This document shows, one piece after another, positions 22,376-34,755 of a DNA stretch of 64,000 nucleotides. Both the position numbers and the translations under genes were made by a program. Origin of the DNA: Muricea muricata (taxonomy: Eukaryota > Cnidaria > Anthozoa > Malacalcyonacea > Plexauridae); the NCBI GenBank assembly GCA_963855995.1, contig OY979724.1, positions 3,754,858 to 3,818,857 of the forward strand, written 5' to 3'. The notes beneath the pieces are model-generated. The model ran no database searches. It was not told the DNA's origin and saw only the letters and a list, made by a program, of their open reading frames with translations. The stretch's first letter is position 1; each line of letters opens with the position of its first letter.

Positions 22376-25300
22376 AATCACTCTGCGCACTCAGAAACGA
22401 TCAGCAAAGAAGGTAAAAGAGCAAGGTACTTAATTCGCAGTTAAATAAATAAAAGAAGAATCTCCTCTGCATTGATTTTTAGTTAATTTTGTTAAAAAAG
22501 TTGTCGCCGTATTTCAAATGCTATATATAGGGTCGTCGTCAATTATATATAATTGAGGACTCCGTGGTGAATTTGGCACGAATCAAATTAAATTCAGTTA
22601 GCGCATCATTATTTTTCGATGCCCAGCCTCTACCAGGAAAACCGCGAAACGGACATGCGTGTGCAGAAAACTTGTAAGGTCCGTTTGCACGGGCGATTTG
22701 TGAGCTGGACTTTCTAGTGCGGGCTTCGCATCAGATCAACCACCGAAGAGAGTCCACTCTCTAGCCCTAATCAAAAGTAGAAAAATCCTTCTCGAATTTG
22801 CTGCAAAAATCGTGCCTCGTTTAAACAGGCATTATTACAACCGGTTTGATCTTGTCTTTGTGACTCATGCGGTAGTCATGTGCTTCTGAACAACAATAAC
22901 TGTTTACCTGGTTGAATGAGTTTCTATGTGCAGGGTGGAGAATCGGGCCAATATTAATTGATACAATTATTGTGGGCGCGGTCTTGGAAAATTTGATATG
23001 CAATTTGAACACGACGCTATGTACACACAGACACGTAGAAATTTTATGCAGCTAGTCAACAAACTTTGTTATTCACACCCTTTTGCTACCATTAGTAACA
23101 ATTAAGATTGATGGTACTAACAGGCACCGTAGTAGCAAGCTCGTTGCTTGTTGGACCCAAAAGGAATCAAAGGGGCCTTTCTACCCATTGCAAAAGACAG
23201 CATTTCGTGATGAAATCAAGTTAACGAACAAATTGATAGTTAAACTCACACTTTCGTTGCATGACCATCAACAAAGTCCTCGACAACGTGGTAGAAATCA
23301 ACGGCGAAAAATGTACTCACACAATACTTATGCACGAAGTTATCAGTAGATCGACAATTCTTTCAACTTTCTATTCATTGTTTAAAATTTCGGCCTTTGT
23401 ATTAAAGACCGCACTAATTTCTTTGCTCGTCATTTTAACACTAGTCTGCATTGCAGACGACGAGAAATGACTATTTTAACACCGATTGCAAACAAATTAT
23501 TGGCGTGAAAGGTCAAGCCGTCTTTTTGCAGGCTACCTTTATTGCCTCTTTAGACCTTGGTTTGGGTCTGGATTAGACAAGGGCGACTTGCGACGATCGT
23601 GCATGTGACGCCTTTGTTAAAATTAGAAAATTTTGATCCGTTGCTATGGGGTCGAAGAGGGTTTCTTATTAATCTATTTTTAGCTTTACCATTATTAACA
23701 TATTAATTTCGTGCATAATTGGTCATTACTGCAATTTTGGCCGAACAATGATTACGAAGACTTACATTCTGGATATGTTTGCTGATAAATTATTATTATT
23801 GTCACTTGTCTAATATTATTGCTCGGAAGCTTACTTACTGCGAGTGCTTGCAACCTAAATATAACGAACTTCAAGAATGCTAGTCGACTCTGAAAATTTG
23901 GAATGTAAGCATAAAACAACGCCTAACATTGCCATTCGTACACCAAGCAATTTATGTATGTACTAATATACACAGTTGCAGCAGACTTGTTGTCAGTAAG
24001 CCGATACCAGCACTAGTATGGCTTGCGACAGTTTGTTAACGACAAGTCTGTTGTAAGTTATCGCTTGCCAACAGACTGTGGCCAGTTTATTGACAAAGCT
24101 TGCTATGCACCTTTAGCAAGTCTGCAAAATGAAAAGTTGCAACATTAACAAGCCTGCTTTTAACAGACCCGTTGCGACTTGACAAAGTTAACAAGTTTGT
24201 TACAACTTGACAAGTCGATAAAATTGACAACTTGCAACCGTCAAGTTTGTGGCGGGTTTTTTTTCAGTGTGTGTTGGTAAGTACATAATGATTTGGTCAT
24301 GTCAAAAACATCACATAAAATGTGGGTGTAATAAACGTGTCTCTAACCTTCACACAGATCAGCGAATAGGTCGTCAATATCCGAAACCATCTTCAATAGG
24401 CACACTGAAAGAAGAAAAGATAAAAATCAGGAAAAAAGTATATAACAAGTACAAGATCGATGATTTGGTCATGAATCCATTAAATTTATTATAATCCTTG
24501 CCTTGCTGACTGTCAACCTTTCTGATAGAAGCTACCAAATGTAGGGCGTTATATCCACAATGCAGAAAACATAGCTAATGACAATCAGCTATGCAAAATA
24601 ATTTGAAGGAAGTCTACGATTTACCATGCAGCAGCGCAACGAAGCCTTTCAAAGAAAACAAAGAATTTTTTGTGGAGTTCCCAGGAGTTCTCATAAATGC
24701 GCAGTTCTTCTTAAAACAACGTCAGTTAAGCGCACGTTTTGAGCAACGGAACAAGCTTGTTGCAACGACAAATGGAAACTTAATGAATTATTAACTAATC
24801 TTATAACGAACAAGCTCATCGCATTTCAAGTGTTCTTGCGTATCGGAATTTAATTTCAGTAAACAAGATTCGAAGCAATGCTAATTCATTTGAACATTAG
24901 CACTTGTGGTAAATAAATAATAAACGAACGAATAGAGACAGCTGTCCAGTTAACTATATATATCTTGTTTCTAGATCCGTTGACCTTGCCATCAAGTTTA
25001 TCGACATCGGTAGCCCGATACAGTGTTGCTTCGGCCGAACAATTATAATAATAGGGTACAATTTGACTTCCTGTCTACGACTGCATGGCAACACTAATAT
25101 ATCTGGGTAAAATATATCTGCGGCTGAAGCTCTTGAAATTTCTGGCAAAACATCGAGGCATGCGTAATGTCAAAATTTTCAATAACAAAATAGGAAGTCA
25201 TATGGCACAAACTAAGTATTAGCTGAACATCCTTTCGCTATATTAATCCCATATATATACGTACCTAATTTTAAGAATGTTTAATCGTACTCATTTGGGT

Positions 25301-27345
25301 AAAAATGTAGCCTTATTAAAGAGTTAATATTCAGCTACTCATAGGAATGGATCCAACCTGTGAGACCGGAAACCAAATTGTTACTAAAATAAGGTATGGC
25401 CAATTTTAAACAAAAAAACAACTTAGTTATAGGAAATAAGAGCGCAACTGCTGTAAGAGCCAGGGTAGTTGCGACTTGTCCTGATAGAGTTTCTTTGCTG
25501 TGCATCTATTTCATTCAATGTAATCTCAAGACTTATTAAATCGATCTTTCCCTATGACGTCCTGCACCATGGATCTCCCAAAAAGAGATCATGCATGAAT
25601 GCCACCTTTAATAACTCTCGCAAGATGACCTTGGCCTGCGAGCGATTCGAATCAAAGAAGAGGTCAATGAAGTATTTATCTTACGTAAACCATTTAGATA
25701 GCACGGTTCAAAATTGTTTTCAGCTTTACGAGCCGCAGAAAAAAGCTTGGTGCCTGGGTATGCCAATATCGAAAGACTGAATTGGTAGAACTGCTCGCCA
25801 TGCACTCTCGTATCATAGAAGAAATTACATACGATAAACACACGACTACAATATTACATAATTTATTCAAGCAGCGTAATTCAATTGCAAACACTAAACA
25901 GTGACCAGGCAGAGAGTCAAGTGAGAGCTTGTCAGTAGGAGAATTTTTATCAGCCGTAAAATACAGGTATCATATCTCGCTCAGTGCAAAAGCTCACCAG
26001 TAAGGCAATAATTATATAGTTGCATGAGAGCTGTCGACGCCCCAGATTGGAGTGCAAATTCAGCGCAATTTTGCGCAGACTGCTACCTTTTTAAACTTAA
26101 AGTTCTAACACAATTCTACCTATACGCCCTTATGACTCAAAGTTGTCACCAATGATCGTTAGGAAGTCATAAAACGAATGAGACAATGGACTTCCTGTAT
26201 CGTTTTAACGTAGTTTCTAATCGAACACAAGTTACCTGAAAAATTGTTTGGCAGTTGCGTGGTTGCAGAAGCATTTCCAAAATCGTGGTGACTTGTTCCT
26301 CCAGTCCAATCCAGACAAACTGTGGTGTCATGCGATGCGTTGGCCGATAATAGCGGAATTTAATTGAAGAAATCAAGTTACAATACCACGAAATGAATTG
26401 TTTGCGTGGGATGTTCGAGTGTCGAGGATGTAGTTATGAATGAATTAGGTGGGCGAGGCGCTACCAGGATGTTTATGATCATTGTTTTGAAGTCTTTATG
26501 TTAAACGCTAACAGTAATTCGTCTGGTAAATCTAATACAAACAGATGAACAGCGTACTATCTGTGTGTCAACTGTACAATATTGAATTTCAATGAGTACG
26601 TCACGGATGGACGAGTTTTGTACAACTATACACACTTAGTACATATATAGATAGATCTAATATACTGATTGATCTCGAAACGAGTTGAGGCCGTCCGTCC
26701 AGACATTAAATGCACAGAGTGTCCAGAACGTGCCAAAAACTCAGTTAATTGTCTACTAACCCACGAATACGGTATATAATTCCGCCTTCGTAAGAAAGAA
26801 GGAATTAGCAGGATTCAGTTTCATGAGCCTGTATAAGATATTTATTATGCGATAGGCAAAGTAACAGAGAATCCTGCAGACTCACTACATTATATCTTCT
26901 TCCATATAACAAAATCAAAGAGACAATTTCAATAACACAAGCCATCTTAATTAGTCCAAAACAAAATTAGTGATACGTTGAAATACTTCATATACACACA
27001 TGGAATAACGTTGGTACATTGTTTGCAATACTAGTACTAGTTGATATAGTGTATGTGTGCGCGTGTAATACACTAATACAGTGTGTACAATGCATATTTA
27101 ATAGAGATGATATATCATGTGTACAGTACTGTTAGTACTGTTCTGTACATAAGAAAGATCAATTGTCAAGTTGGTACTGTAATATGCAGCTAGTTCACAT
27201 CGACAATAGTCAATTTGTACCATTTGCGTGAGCGCCTAAAGAATGATGAGGAAAACATAGTTTTATCAAATCAGATCAAGACATCCATAGTCTTGCGCTA
27301 TTACAAGTATAAATGGTATTTAGCATGAAAGCTATCTTTTAAGCC
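22376..27345. other. Intergenic, no gene recognised
   Basis: The open frames at 23083-23349 and 23261-23470 overlap in different frames and show no domain, although the second ends in a hydrophobic segment. CAAGTTG-type words recur at 23975-24250 and around 24690-24820. Nothing else is assignable. Confidence 0.4.
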
Positions 27346-27497
27346 CGTTTCCACTTTACCCTATCGTGGCGAAACGTAGCGTGTTTCATTGATTCGTGAA
27401 CAGTCAGGCTGAACTAATGATATGGACACAATACAATACGCTACGTTTCACTACAATACGCTACGTTTCACTACAATACGGTTGAAGTGACAAACAT
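27346..27497. mobile_element. Decayed MITE with ~40-bp inverted repeats and a 20-bp tandem duplication
   Basis: TTTCCACTTTACCCTATCGT..GAAACGTAGCGT on the left pairs imperfectly with ACGCTACGTTTCACTACAAT..GAAGTGACAAA on the right. Within the right arm the unit ACAATACGCTACGTTTCACT is repeated twice. End sequence recalls the 4588-4757 element. Confidence 0.55.
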
Positions 27498-29514
27498 GCT
27501 TTTACATTTGCATGCGAAACTGTAAATCAGTATTTCCATCATTCTTTTGTCGCTCATGTTACACATTTGACTATTGCCGATGTCAACCCAAAACGAATTA
27601 GCTCAACCAGTATACATATATAGTCAACCCAGACATCGTCTGGAAACCCAGCGAACTTCGAAGCGTTAAAAATGAGCTGCGGTTTTGATGTTGACTTCAC
27701 TTCACCGTGCACAAATCTTTTGAAATTTTGCCTATTAATATTCTAACAGTAGGGGCAACGATATTGGGCGATTGCTTCATCACACCAAAAATTCATTACT
27801 CAGTCTTCACCGTGCACAAGTCTGCATAAACACGATAGGACAGAGACGATGGTCTCCAGACCCGACATACAATCCTGGACAAAAAATATTGGCAAAAGCA
27901 AAAAAAAATTCTAAAACCCAACTTAACTCTCCCCTCCCCCTTCCCCAATTATCATCAATGTTGGTATGTTGATTTCAAGTTCCATGAATAAAAACAACAT
28001 TGATACTGGGGGTAGGGACAAAATTACGAAGGAAGTATACAAATGTGTTGTTCTGTGTCACAAATCTGTTTTTGTCACTATTTTTGTCCAGGATTGTAGA
28101 TTGACTTTGCTGTATAGTACTGTTGTACTACAGTTTACTGTGTAGTGTGGTCAAGTACAGTTAATTTTCAAGCTGGTGCTGTTATATATGGAACCACATT
28201 GCGTATTTATGACCAGTGGCGCAGCCAGCCCGACAGTTTAGTCCCGCTATGCAAATTTCAAGTTATTTTCAAATTATTATCATTATTCATTTCTTTAGAA
28301 ATTGATTTGTTTTTGCAGTCAATGAACAGGAAAATATTTGAATAGCTGGACTAAATCGTCGGTGGGCTACGCTACTGTTTGTGACACTCTATATGCAACA
28401 CATATGCTGCATTGTGCTCGTAGAGGGAATGAGTCATTTCCTAATCGAGACCGGAAAGCGGGCACGGATTGTCTGGAGGGAGAGTGCCGCCAGTGCGACA
28501 AAGAGCACGTATCATGAGTCATGGAACGAACAGTACAAACAACCTTTAAATTTAAGGCTTTTCCTTAGAGATAATGAATCAACTTTTATATTTTCTTGCT
28601 CAAATTTTAACTTCTAAAGTTCTCTACCACTTTGCCTTATTCCTCCAAAAGATGCTTTGCCATTCTCAATTGGCAAATGCACGTTTCAGCATGTTTACGA
28701 GTAAAGGTTCGCTTCGTTTTGCTATCATGTGCACCTTATACAGCCAATTGTCACTTTTCGCCGACTATATTTACAATACATCCAAAAATATTGAAATTCG
28801 TTAACTCTACTGTTTATTTTCTAATTAATTTAATCAAATATGATTATAAAAAACATGCGAAGAGCGTGCAACTTTTTTTACGATAGTACACCATTACGTG
28901 AATTTTTTAAATTCATAAGAGCAATTCACTAAATGCTAAAAGAAATCATTTACGAAATAACAAAATTGTAGTCTTCTTTTCGACTTGAACTACTTTAAAC
29001 CAAAAATAACCGTTGTTTTCAAACGTCATCGCTGCCATGACAACGATAGTTATAGGAAATTTTTCTATGTTATAGTCAGTGAACTCTATGATAGAATGGA
29101 ACGATAACAAGGCCGCCATCCTTGAAGCCAAATTGATGTTCAAGTGCCAGTCCCTTTCAATTGAACACAACGACAAAAATGGCGGATGTCCAGAATGCAT
29201 TGCGGTCGGAAATCATTTCAAAAGCAGGTTGACGTCTGTTAAAAAATAAGCATAAGAGGTCCTATCTTCTTTGTTTTGTTGAAGTTTTATGTCCTAAGGA
29301 GCTTTTCTTGGTCTTTTTTTTCAGTCATTTTAGCTTGATGAATTTTGGTAAAATGTAAATGCTGACATCTTTCTCGTTATGCTCAATTTTTGTCAGCGTG
29401 GTTGACACCATTTTGCCAGAAATGTATCGATCGAGATTTAGAGATGTTTTCATATATGTTTTCATTCACTTTTTTGATTCACTTAACTTGGTTTTTGAAA
29501 AGGGGGAAAAGTCA
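27498..29514. other. Intergenic, no gene recognised
   Basis: Short open frames without domains; none is bounded by convincing splice sites. Nothing further can be supported. Confidence 0.4.
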
Positions 29515-29590
29515 AGAATAGCACTCTTTTAACTCTGTTTTAAGTCAAATATCGCCTAGACTTAAAACAGGGTTAAAAGGGCGCTATTCT
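29515..29590. repeat. 76-bp hairpin
   Basis: AGAATAGC..CTTTTAACTCTG..TTAAGTC pairs with GACTTAA..CAGGGTTAAAAG..GCTATTCT, arms about 31 bp around a 13-bp loop. Likely a small foldback or MITE remnant; no target duplication recognised. Confidence 0.6.
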
Positions 29591-29750
29591 AGGGTTGAAA
29601 ACATCGTTTGAAAATGGGTGACTTTTGCGGCTCCTGGTTATCAATGGCGGCCTTCAAAATGGTTTCAAAGATGACGGCCAAGTTACCGTTCAGGTATAAT
29701 TACACCTGAGTTCGCTGATGTCACTAGAAACCTCGACAGTATGAACCAAG

Positions 29751-30026
29751 TGTCATGGTTAAAGGGAATGGGCGAGAGGTAGGCTTTCAAGATGGCGGCT
29801 GTTTTCCAAGATTGAGAGCCGATCCAATTAAGAACGAATCTACAACTAGACATTTATAGCATTTCTAAACCCCACCCTAACCCTGAACCTAACTGGACCT
29901 CAATGGTTTGGTTTAGGGTGCAGTGTAGGAATGTTATAAATGTTTGGTTGTTGATTCGTTCTCGCTTTAAAACAGCCGCCATCTTGAAAACCTAACTCTC
30001 GTCCATCCCTTTTAGCCATCGTGACA
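29751..30026. mobile_element. MITE with ~90-bp terminal inverted repeats
   Basis: Left TGTCA..TGGTTAAA..GGGCGAGAGGTAGG..CAAGATGGCGGCTGTTTT pairs imperfectly with the right arm AAAACAGCCGCCATCTTG..CTAACTCTCGTCC..TAGCCATCGTGACA. Homology runs further inward through AGAACGAATC and ACATTTATA. The centre holds CACCCTAACCCTGAACCTAA, a telomere-like short stretch. No open frame. Confidence 0.7.
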
Positions 30027-31241
30027 TCGTCGTAAACCAAGGCTCGTCCCAAACTCCTGTGGCAAGGAACTTCGCGCGGTCAAGAGATCGTTGCACTCCT
30101 AGCCAAATCCAATATGGCGGATTCGAAGGGCGCGCTCCCCAAAAAGTGACGCAAGTTCTAACAAGATTGCCACGAAGTTAACAGCACAAGGTAGTATCAA
30201 TAATATTGCAATGTATTCATACGACCACTTTAAAAGCCTGGCTGTTATTTTTAATTTGTGGCGTTTATATATATAGTCGCCTTGTCTATATTGACAATGT
30301 AATACGTTGTGCTGTGACGTTAGGCTGCCTATAGTTGCAAAAAAAATTACCTTAGCATCTTCCTCTTGTACAAAACAATACTTGAAGTAGATAGAGATTG
30401 ACCATTTTTTATTTGCGTCATTCTTTCAAACGTTTTTCACCGACGGTGTAACCACGGAATGTATCACCCACGCACCAGAGGCAGAACAACAACAATCAAC
30501 CATCCTGAACCGGTCTTTCATTGCTCAAATGAGTAAAACAGCTCGACAAACGTTTCTTTTCCACACAAAAAAGATTCCACTACTGTATTACTCTTAACAC
30601 TAATGTTTTTATGCCCACCATTCTCGCTCGTATAAGACCATATGTCCCAGAGTGATTCTGTTCAGAGCTTAAATGAATTCTTCACATAGAGCGGTAAAAA
30701 TTATTCATTAACACAACAGTTTCCAGCAATATCGAATGCATGGTTGATCTGTATAATTCCATCCATAATGTATCACCAATCTTTTTCCAGGCCGGGATAT
30801 CAGAACGACTTCCCTATCAAAGTTTCCTGTGATGAGAGCCTCATCCGCTGTTGTCTTCAACAATGTTTTTTCCACCTAAATGTATCGCTCGATCCGTCCC
30901 GCACCATTTCTCGACTATGGCTACACGCACGTTGACGTCTATTGGGAAAGTAACTAAGCCAACCGACGATGAATGAAATAGGAGAATCTTCAAGTTTTGT
31001 TTCCTAAACGCCTATACATCAGTTTCTTGATTTCTTCAATGAACGATTTTTCCTGCATTCCAACCATGTTTTCTTGCACCTTACTACAGGAAATTCACGA
31101 TGCACTTTAATATAACGCGACATAAATCAACGCGACATCTAATAAAGGCGAATTGCTTTTAGGTCTTTTAAAACGAGATTATATTAACGCGAATCGGGTC
31201 TCAATCGTTGACAAATAGGCATGTAGTAAAATACTGATAAG
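30027..31241. other. Intergenic, no gene recognised
   Basis: No supported gene. From about 31100 repeated TTAACGCGA-type words occur and continue beyond the nested elements to about 31660, suggesting a further decayed repeat. Confidence 0.35.
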
Positions 31242-31512
31242 CGGAACACCACCGGAACAACGGATACTTTGATAGAGGTTTAATCTCATAGAACGAGGAA
31301 CTACCAGGGTTGCCAGATCACTGCATTTTTGAGGCCAAATCGTCATTAGTGTAATTAAGTAAACAAAGAAAACAAAAGCCAAGTACAAAGAAAAACAAAG
31401 AGCATTGTTGAAGATTTGGCCTCAAAAATGCAGTGATCTGGCAACCCTGGGAACTACAGGTCGTTGTCAGAAAAACGCCTATCAAAGTAATCGTTGTTCC
31501 GGTAGTATTCCG
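31242..31512. mobile_element. Outer inverted-repeat element interrupted by an hAT MITE
   Basis: CGGAACACCACCGGAACAAC..ACTTTGATAG at the left pairs with CTATCAAAGT..GTTGTTCCGGTAGTATTCCG at the right. The arms are separated by the hAT-type MITE at 31305-31449, so that element inserted near the centre of an older inverted repeat. GTTCCG words continue to about 31562. Confidence 0.65.
31305..31449. mobile_element. hAT-type MITE with exact 8-bp target duplication
   Basis: Ends are CAGGGTTGCCAGATCACTGC and its exact complement, with perfect inverted repeats of about 37 bp. GGAACTAC lies directly outside both ends (31297-31304 and 31450-31457). An 8-bp duplication and CAGGG ends are hallmarks of the hAT superfamily. 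The perfect arms and duplication suggest relatively recent insertion. No coding capacity. Confidence 0.85.
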
Positions 31513-31883
31513 TTGTTCCGACGCTGTCCCATAGTTCCGGCTGTGTTCCGTTGTTCCGGTAGTCAGAGTCATGTCTGATGGGTAAAGGAATTAAATTAAC
31601 GCGAAACGGAAAATATAAACGCAACAGCAACGTTTAACGTTAAACAAAAATTAAACCACCGCAAGACCTCAACGTAGTAATTTAGACAATATATATACAA
31701 TAAGATCCTTGTATGATTGCATGGTGAATATCAAATTAAAATATAATTCTGTGGAAACACCACGTAATTTTATTATCCCACTTAAATATATTATAGGCGA
31801 TAATAAACTTACATGGAATTTCCACAAAAACATATCTAAATTTTATTTATATACAGCTAATTCAATAAAGGTTGTCCTTTAAA

Positions 31884-31977
31884 AACTTTAAAGTATAAGT
31901 GCGCAAAGCCTCGTGGGAGCTTAAAAATAGCTTAAATGATACTCCCATGATGCTTTGCACACTTAGAGTTTAAGGTT
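31884..31977. repeat. Hairpin/MITE remnant, ~94 bp
   Basis: AACTTTAAAGTATAAGTGCG..GCAAAGCCTCGTGGGAG pairs with CTCCCATGATGCTTTGC..ACACTTAGAGTTTAAGG. Arms about 38 bp with several mismatches. Confidence 0.6.
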
Positions 31978-32044
31978 TTACTTTGCTCTGGATTTACATT
32001 GAGCACTTTGCCAACAGTTCACAACGTTAACGTCATAAGTCAAA

Positions 32045-32150
32045 GGTATTTAAATATCTTATCAAGTTGGTTTGAAAACCAACCCTAACCCTAACTCTAA
32101 CCCTAATCCCAACTTCATAAGATATTTAATCGAAATACTGTCAAAGTTAT
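32045..32150. repeat. Inverted repeat enclosing telomere-like CCCTAA units
   Basis: GGTATTTAAATATCTTATCAAGTTGG pairs imperfectly with CCAACTTCATAAGATATTTA..ATACT; between the arms are about four CCCTAA-type hexamers (32089-32112), the animal telomere motif in complement. Too short and embedded to be a telomere end. Confidence 0.6.
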
Positions 32151-33043
32151 AGTTGCATGGGTAACATATTAAGAAGTTCTATCTCTTGACACAACAAGCG
32201 TATCCAAACTAACACAGAAACACCACAAAACGAACAGGAACTTTGTAACTGCAGAATCCCCGAATATTGCCTACCTCAACAAAACTGTTTGATAAAAAGT
32301 ATGGTCTATAAAGCAGAGATAAGATCACAGGATAACGGCGAGACCAGAGAATACATCGGGGATGACGGCAAATGCTTTTAAGAGCAGATTTTACAACCAC
32401 AAGAAGTCATTCAACGATGCCGGAGAGATCGCCTATTGGATTTCTTAATGATACGATGTGTTCAGAATGCACAGATAACACTTGACTGTGTACACAACTA
32501 TAGATTGTGAATGATATACAAATAGATCGAGTAAAAAGTCGATGAAAGAAAGTCGATGAACTTAGTTACAAGTCTTTTTAGCAACCGATGGTGTGCTTCT
32601 AGCAAACTCGGTTCGTCACACCCAGAAGTGGAGCCAAGGGTAGGGGGCTCTGAGAAATTTGCTAAGCTATTTTTGAAGCAGGTCACCCCCCCCCCCGGGT
32701 TATCTCCCCCTCGCCCCTGATAGGAAGTCCTGGCTGTGCAACTGGTTATAACAAAGTGGTATATTGAATGAAAACTATAAACTTACTATAGGTTATGTTA
32801 TACCCTTCCCCCTGGTTAGTCTCTGCGCAGCTATTTTTAGGGTTGGTAAGGGGAATTTGAGGAGATTACCCCCCCCCCCCCCCTCCGTAGCCTGCGTAGA
32901 AGGCGTTCAGTCAGTTTAGTGCGAGGAAACGCGCCTGCCCAAATGGCCATGACAAATGCGTTTTCGCCTATTAAGGGTGATTGACGTTATGAAATCAGCA
33001 CCTTTACCTATTAAACAATCATAGTCAAAATTCATATTTAGAA
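32151..33043. other. Intergenic with C-homopolymers and hAT-like ends
   Basis: Poly-C tracts near 32686-32696 and 32870-32885; CTCGCCCCTG at about 32710-32719 looks like a hAT terminus in complement, but a matched partner and target duplication could not be set. No gene. Confidence 0.35.
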
Positions 33044-33115
33044 TCATGTATGTTTTTTCTTAGAGTCATGTATGTTTTTTTAAAATCATGTATGTTTTTT
33101 CATGCATGTTTTTTC
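33044..33115 (+). repeat. Short tandem repeat, CATGTATGTTTTTT unit
   Basis: Four copies of CATGTATGTTTTTT or CATGCATGTTTTTT separated by variable 5-8-bp spacers. Confidence 0.75.
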
Positions 33116-33559
33116 GGGCTGAACGCAGGCTAGTTTTTTCTCTGCGTCCGGTTGTAATTGTATTTTCACAGCGTTCGCCGCAATAGCAACAATGAAGATA
33201 GCGTCTTCACTACGCAGTAATAAGTCTGATTTGAACTGAATTTTGAAGCCTAAAATATCAGAAACCTTCTTTCAAAGCATTGACAGCCATACCGATATTT
33301 GTTGACATTTGAATTACACATTACTCCCGAGAATAACACTTTTTTCATAGCATTTGCACAGGCGTTTCCTCGTCGCCGCCCGCACAAAACGGCTACGCCT
33401 CCCCCCCCCCCCCCCACCCGGCTGAGTAAATCGTTCAATTTTATCTTTTGAAATCCTTCTATTTTTAGTATTTTTATATAAAGTATTCCTGGACGACCTG
33501 GCTGCAAACAAGGTCGAGTATACCCAAACTACGGTGGCCGGTAATGGCCACCTCTACTG

Positions 33560-33955
33560 CATGCAAATGCTGTTTTGCTGCAAGGAGATGCGACTGTGCT
33601 GCATGAATATGCGACTGTGCTGCATGGAACACGGCTGTGCTGCAAAGAAACACGGCTTTGCTGCAAGGAAAAATGGCTTTGCTGCATAGAAACACTTGCA
33701 CGTTGAAGACGATCTTGTATTTAGAACAAGCACGTTTAGAGCTAAGACGCATATTGTGTTTGACTGTTTGCATGTGGAAGGTCGGTTACTGACAGACAAC
33801 TTTCTATTTTTAACTATTTGTGTGTTTGTATCATTTTTACGAACATTGTCAGTTTACGCAGCACAGTCGCATTTTATGCAGCACAGCCGTGTTTCTATGC
33901 AGCACAGCCATTTTTCCTTGCAGCAGAGTTTCCTTCCGTGTTTCCTTAAAGCAGA
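33560..33955. repeat. Pair of inverted minisatellites (GCTGTGCTGCAT unit)
   Basis: The left block (about 33560-33695) carries six or so units built on GGCTGTGCTGCATGGAA. The right block (about 33855-33955) carries four units in the opposite orientation (ATGCAGCACAGCCGTGTTTC). About 160 bp of non-repetitive sequence lies between. The overall form is an inverted repeat whose arms are themselves tandem arrays, as in foldback transposons. Open frames on both strands here are by-products. Confidence 0.75.
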
Positions 33956-33995
33956 GGTGGTAATTATCCTGGGTAAACGTCCCAGCTGACAATAG

Positions 33996-34749
33996 TATGG
34001 AGACATAGCTCTCTTAAGTGATCAAATATCAGAATACGTGATAGTTTTGGCTTCATTTGCTGTTGACATAACGTGATACGTTGTTCTTTTAACATTATGC
34101 GCTGCGCTTTAAACGTTATATGCTAATATTTCAACATTATAGGCTGATGTTTTAACATTACACGCGGTCCTTCAGGCGTTATACGCTGATATTTTAACAT
34201 TATACGCAGTGCTTTCGTGCAATGCTAAACATCAACGTATAATACGAAGGTACTGCGTATAATGTTAAAACATCGACGTATTATTTGAAAGCACTGCGTA
34301 GAATGTTAAAACATCAACATATAATACGAAAGCATAAGCGTATGATGTCAAAACACAGCGTATAACGTTAAAACATCAACGTATAACGCCAAAACATCAA
34401 CATATAATACGAAAGCATAAGCGCGTAATGCTAAAACATCGACGTATTATTTGAAAGCACTGCGTAGAATGTTAAAACATCAACATATAATACGAAAGTA
34501 TAAGCGTGTAATGTTAAAACACAGCGTATAACGCCGAAAGCACTGCGTATAATGTTAAAATATCAGCGTATAACGCCTGAAGGACCGCGTATAATGTTAA
34601 AACATCAGCCTGTAATGTTGAAATATTAGGTTAAAGCACAGCGCATAATGTTAAAAGAACAACGTATCACGTTATGACAACAGCAAATGAAGCCAAAACT
34701 ACCACGTATTCTGATATTTGATCACTTAAGACAGCTATGGCTCTCCATG
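33996..34749. mobile_element. 754-bp foldback-like element with tandemly repeated arms
   Basis: Outer arms of about 100 bp are near-identical inverted copies (TATGGAGA..TAAGTGATCAAATATCAG..TTTGGCTTCATTTGC on the left, complemented at the right end). Inside, both arms become arrays of a ~20-bp motif such as GCGTATAATGTTAAAACATC in opposing orientations. CAATAG flanks both ends (33990-33995 and 34750-34755), a plausible 6-bp target duplication. The structure is like foldback (FB) transposons; there is no transposase. Confidence 0.75.
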
Positions 34750-34755
34750 CAATAG

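Noticed and set aside
33250-33511. Gly-rich open frames
   Set aside because: Glycine run is a translated C-homopolymer (about 33401-33417) and the frames overlap each other.
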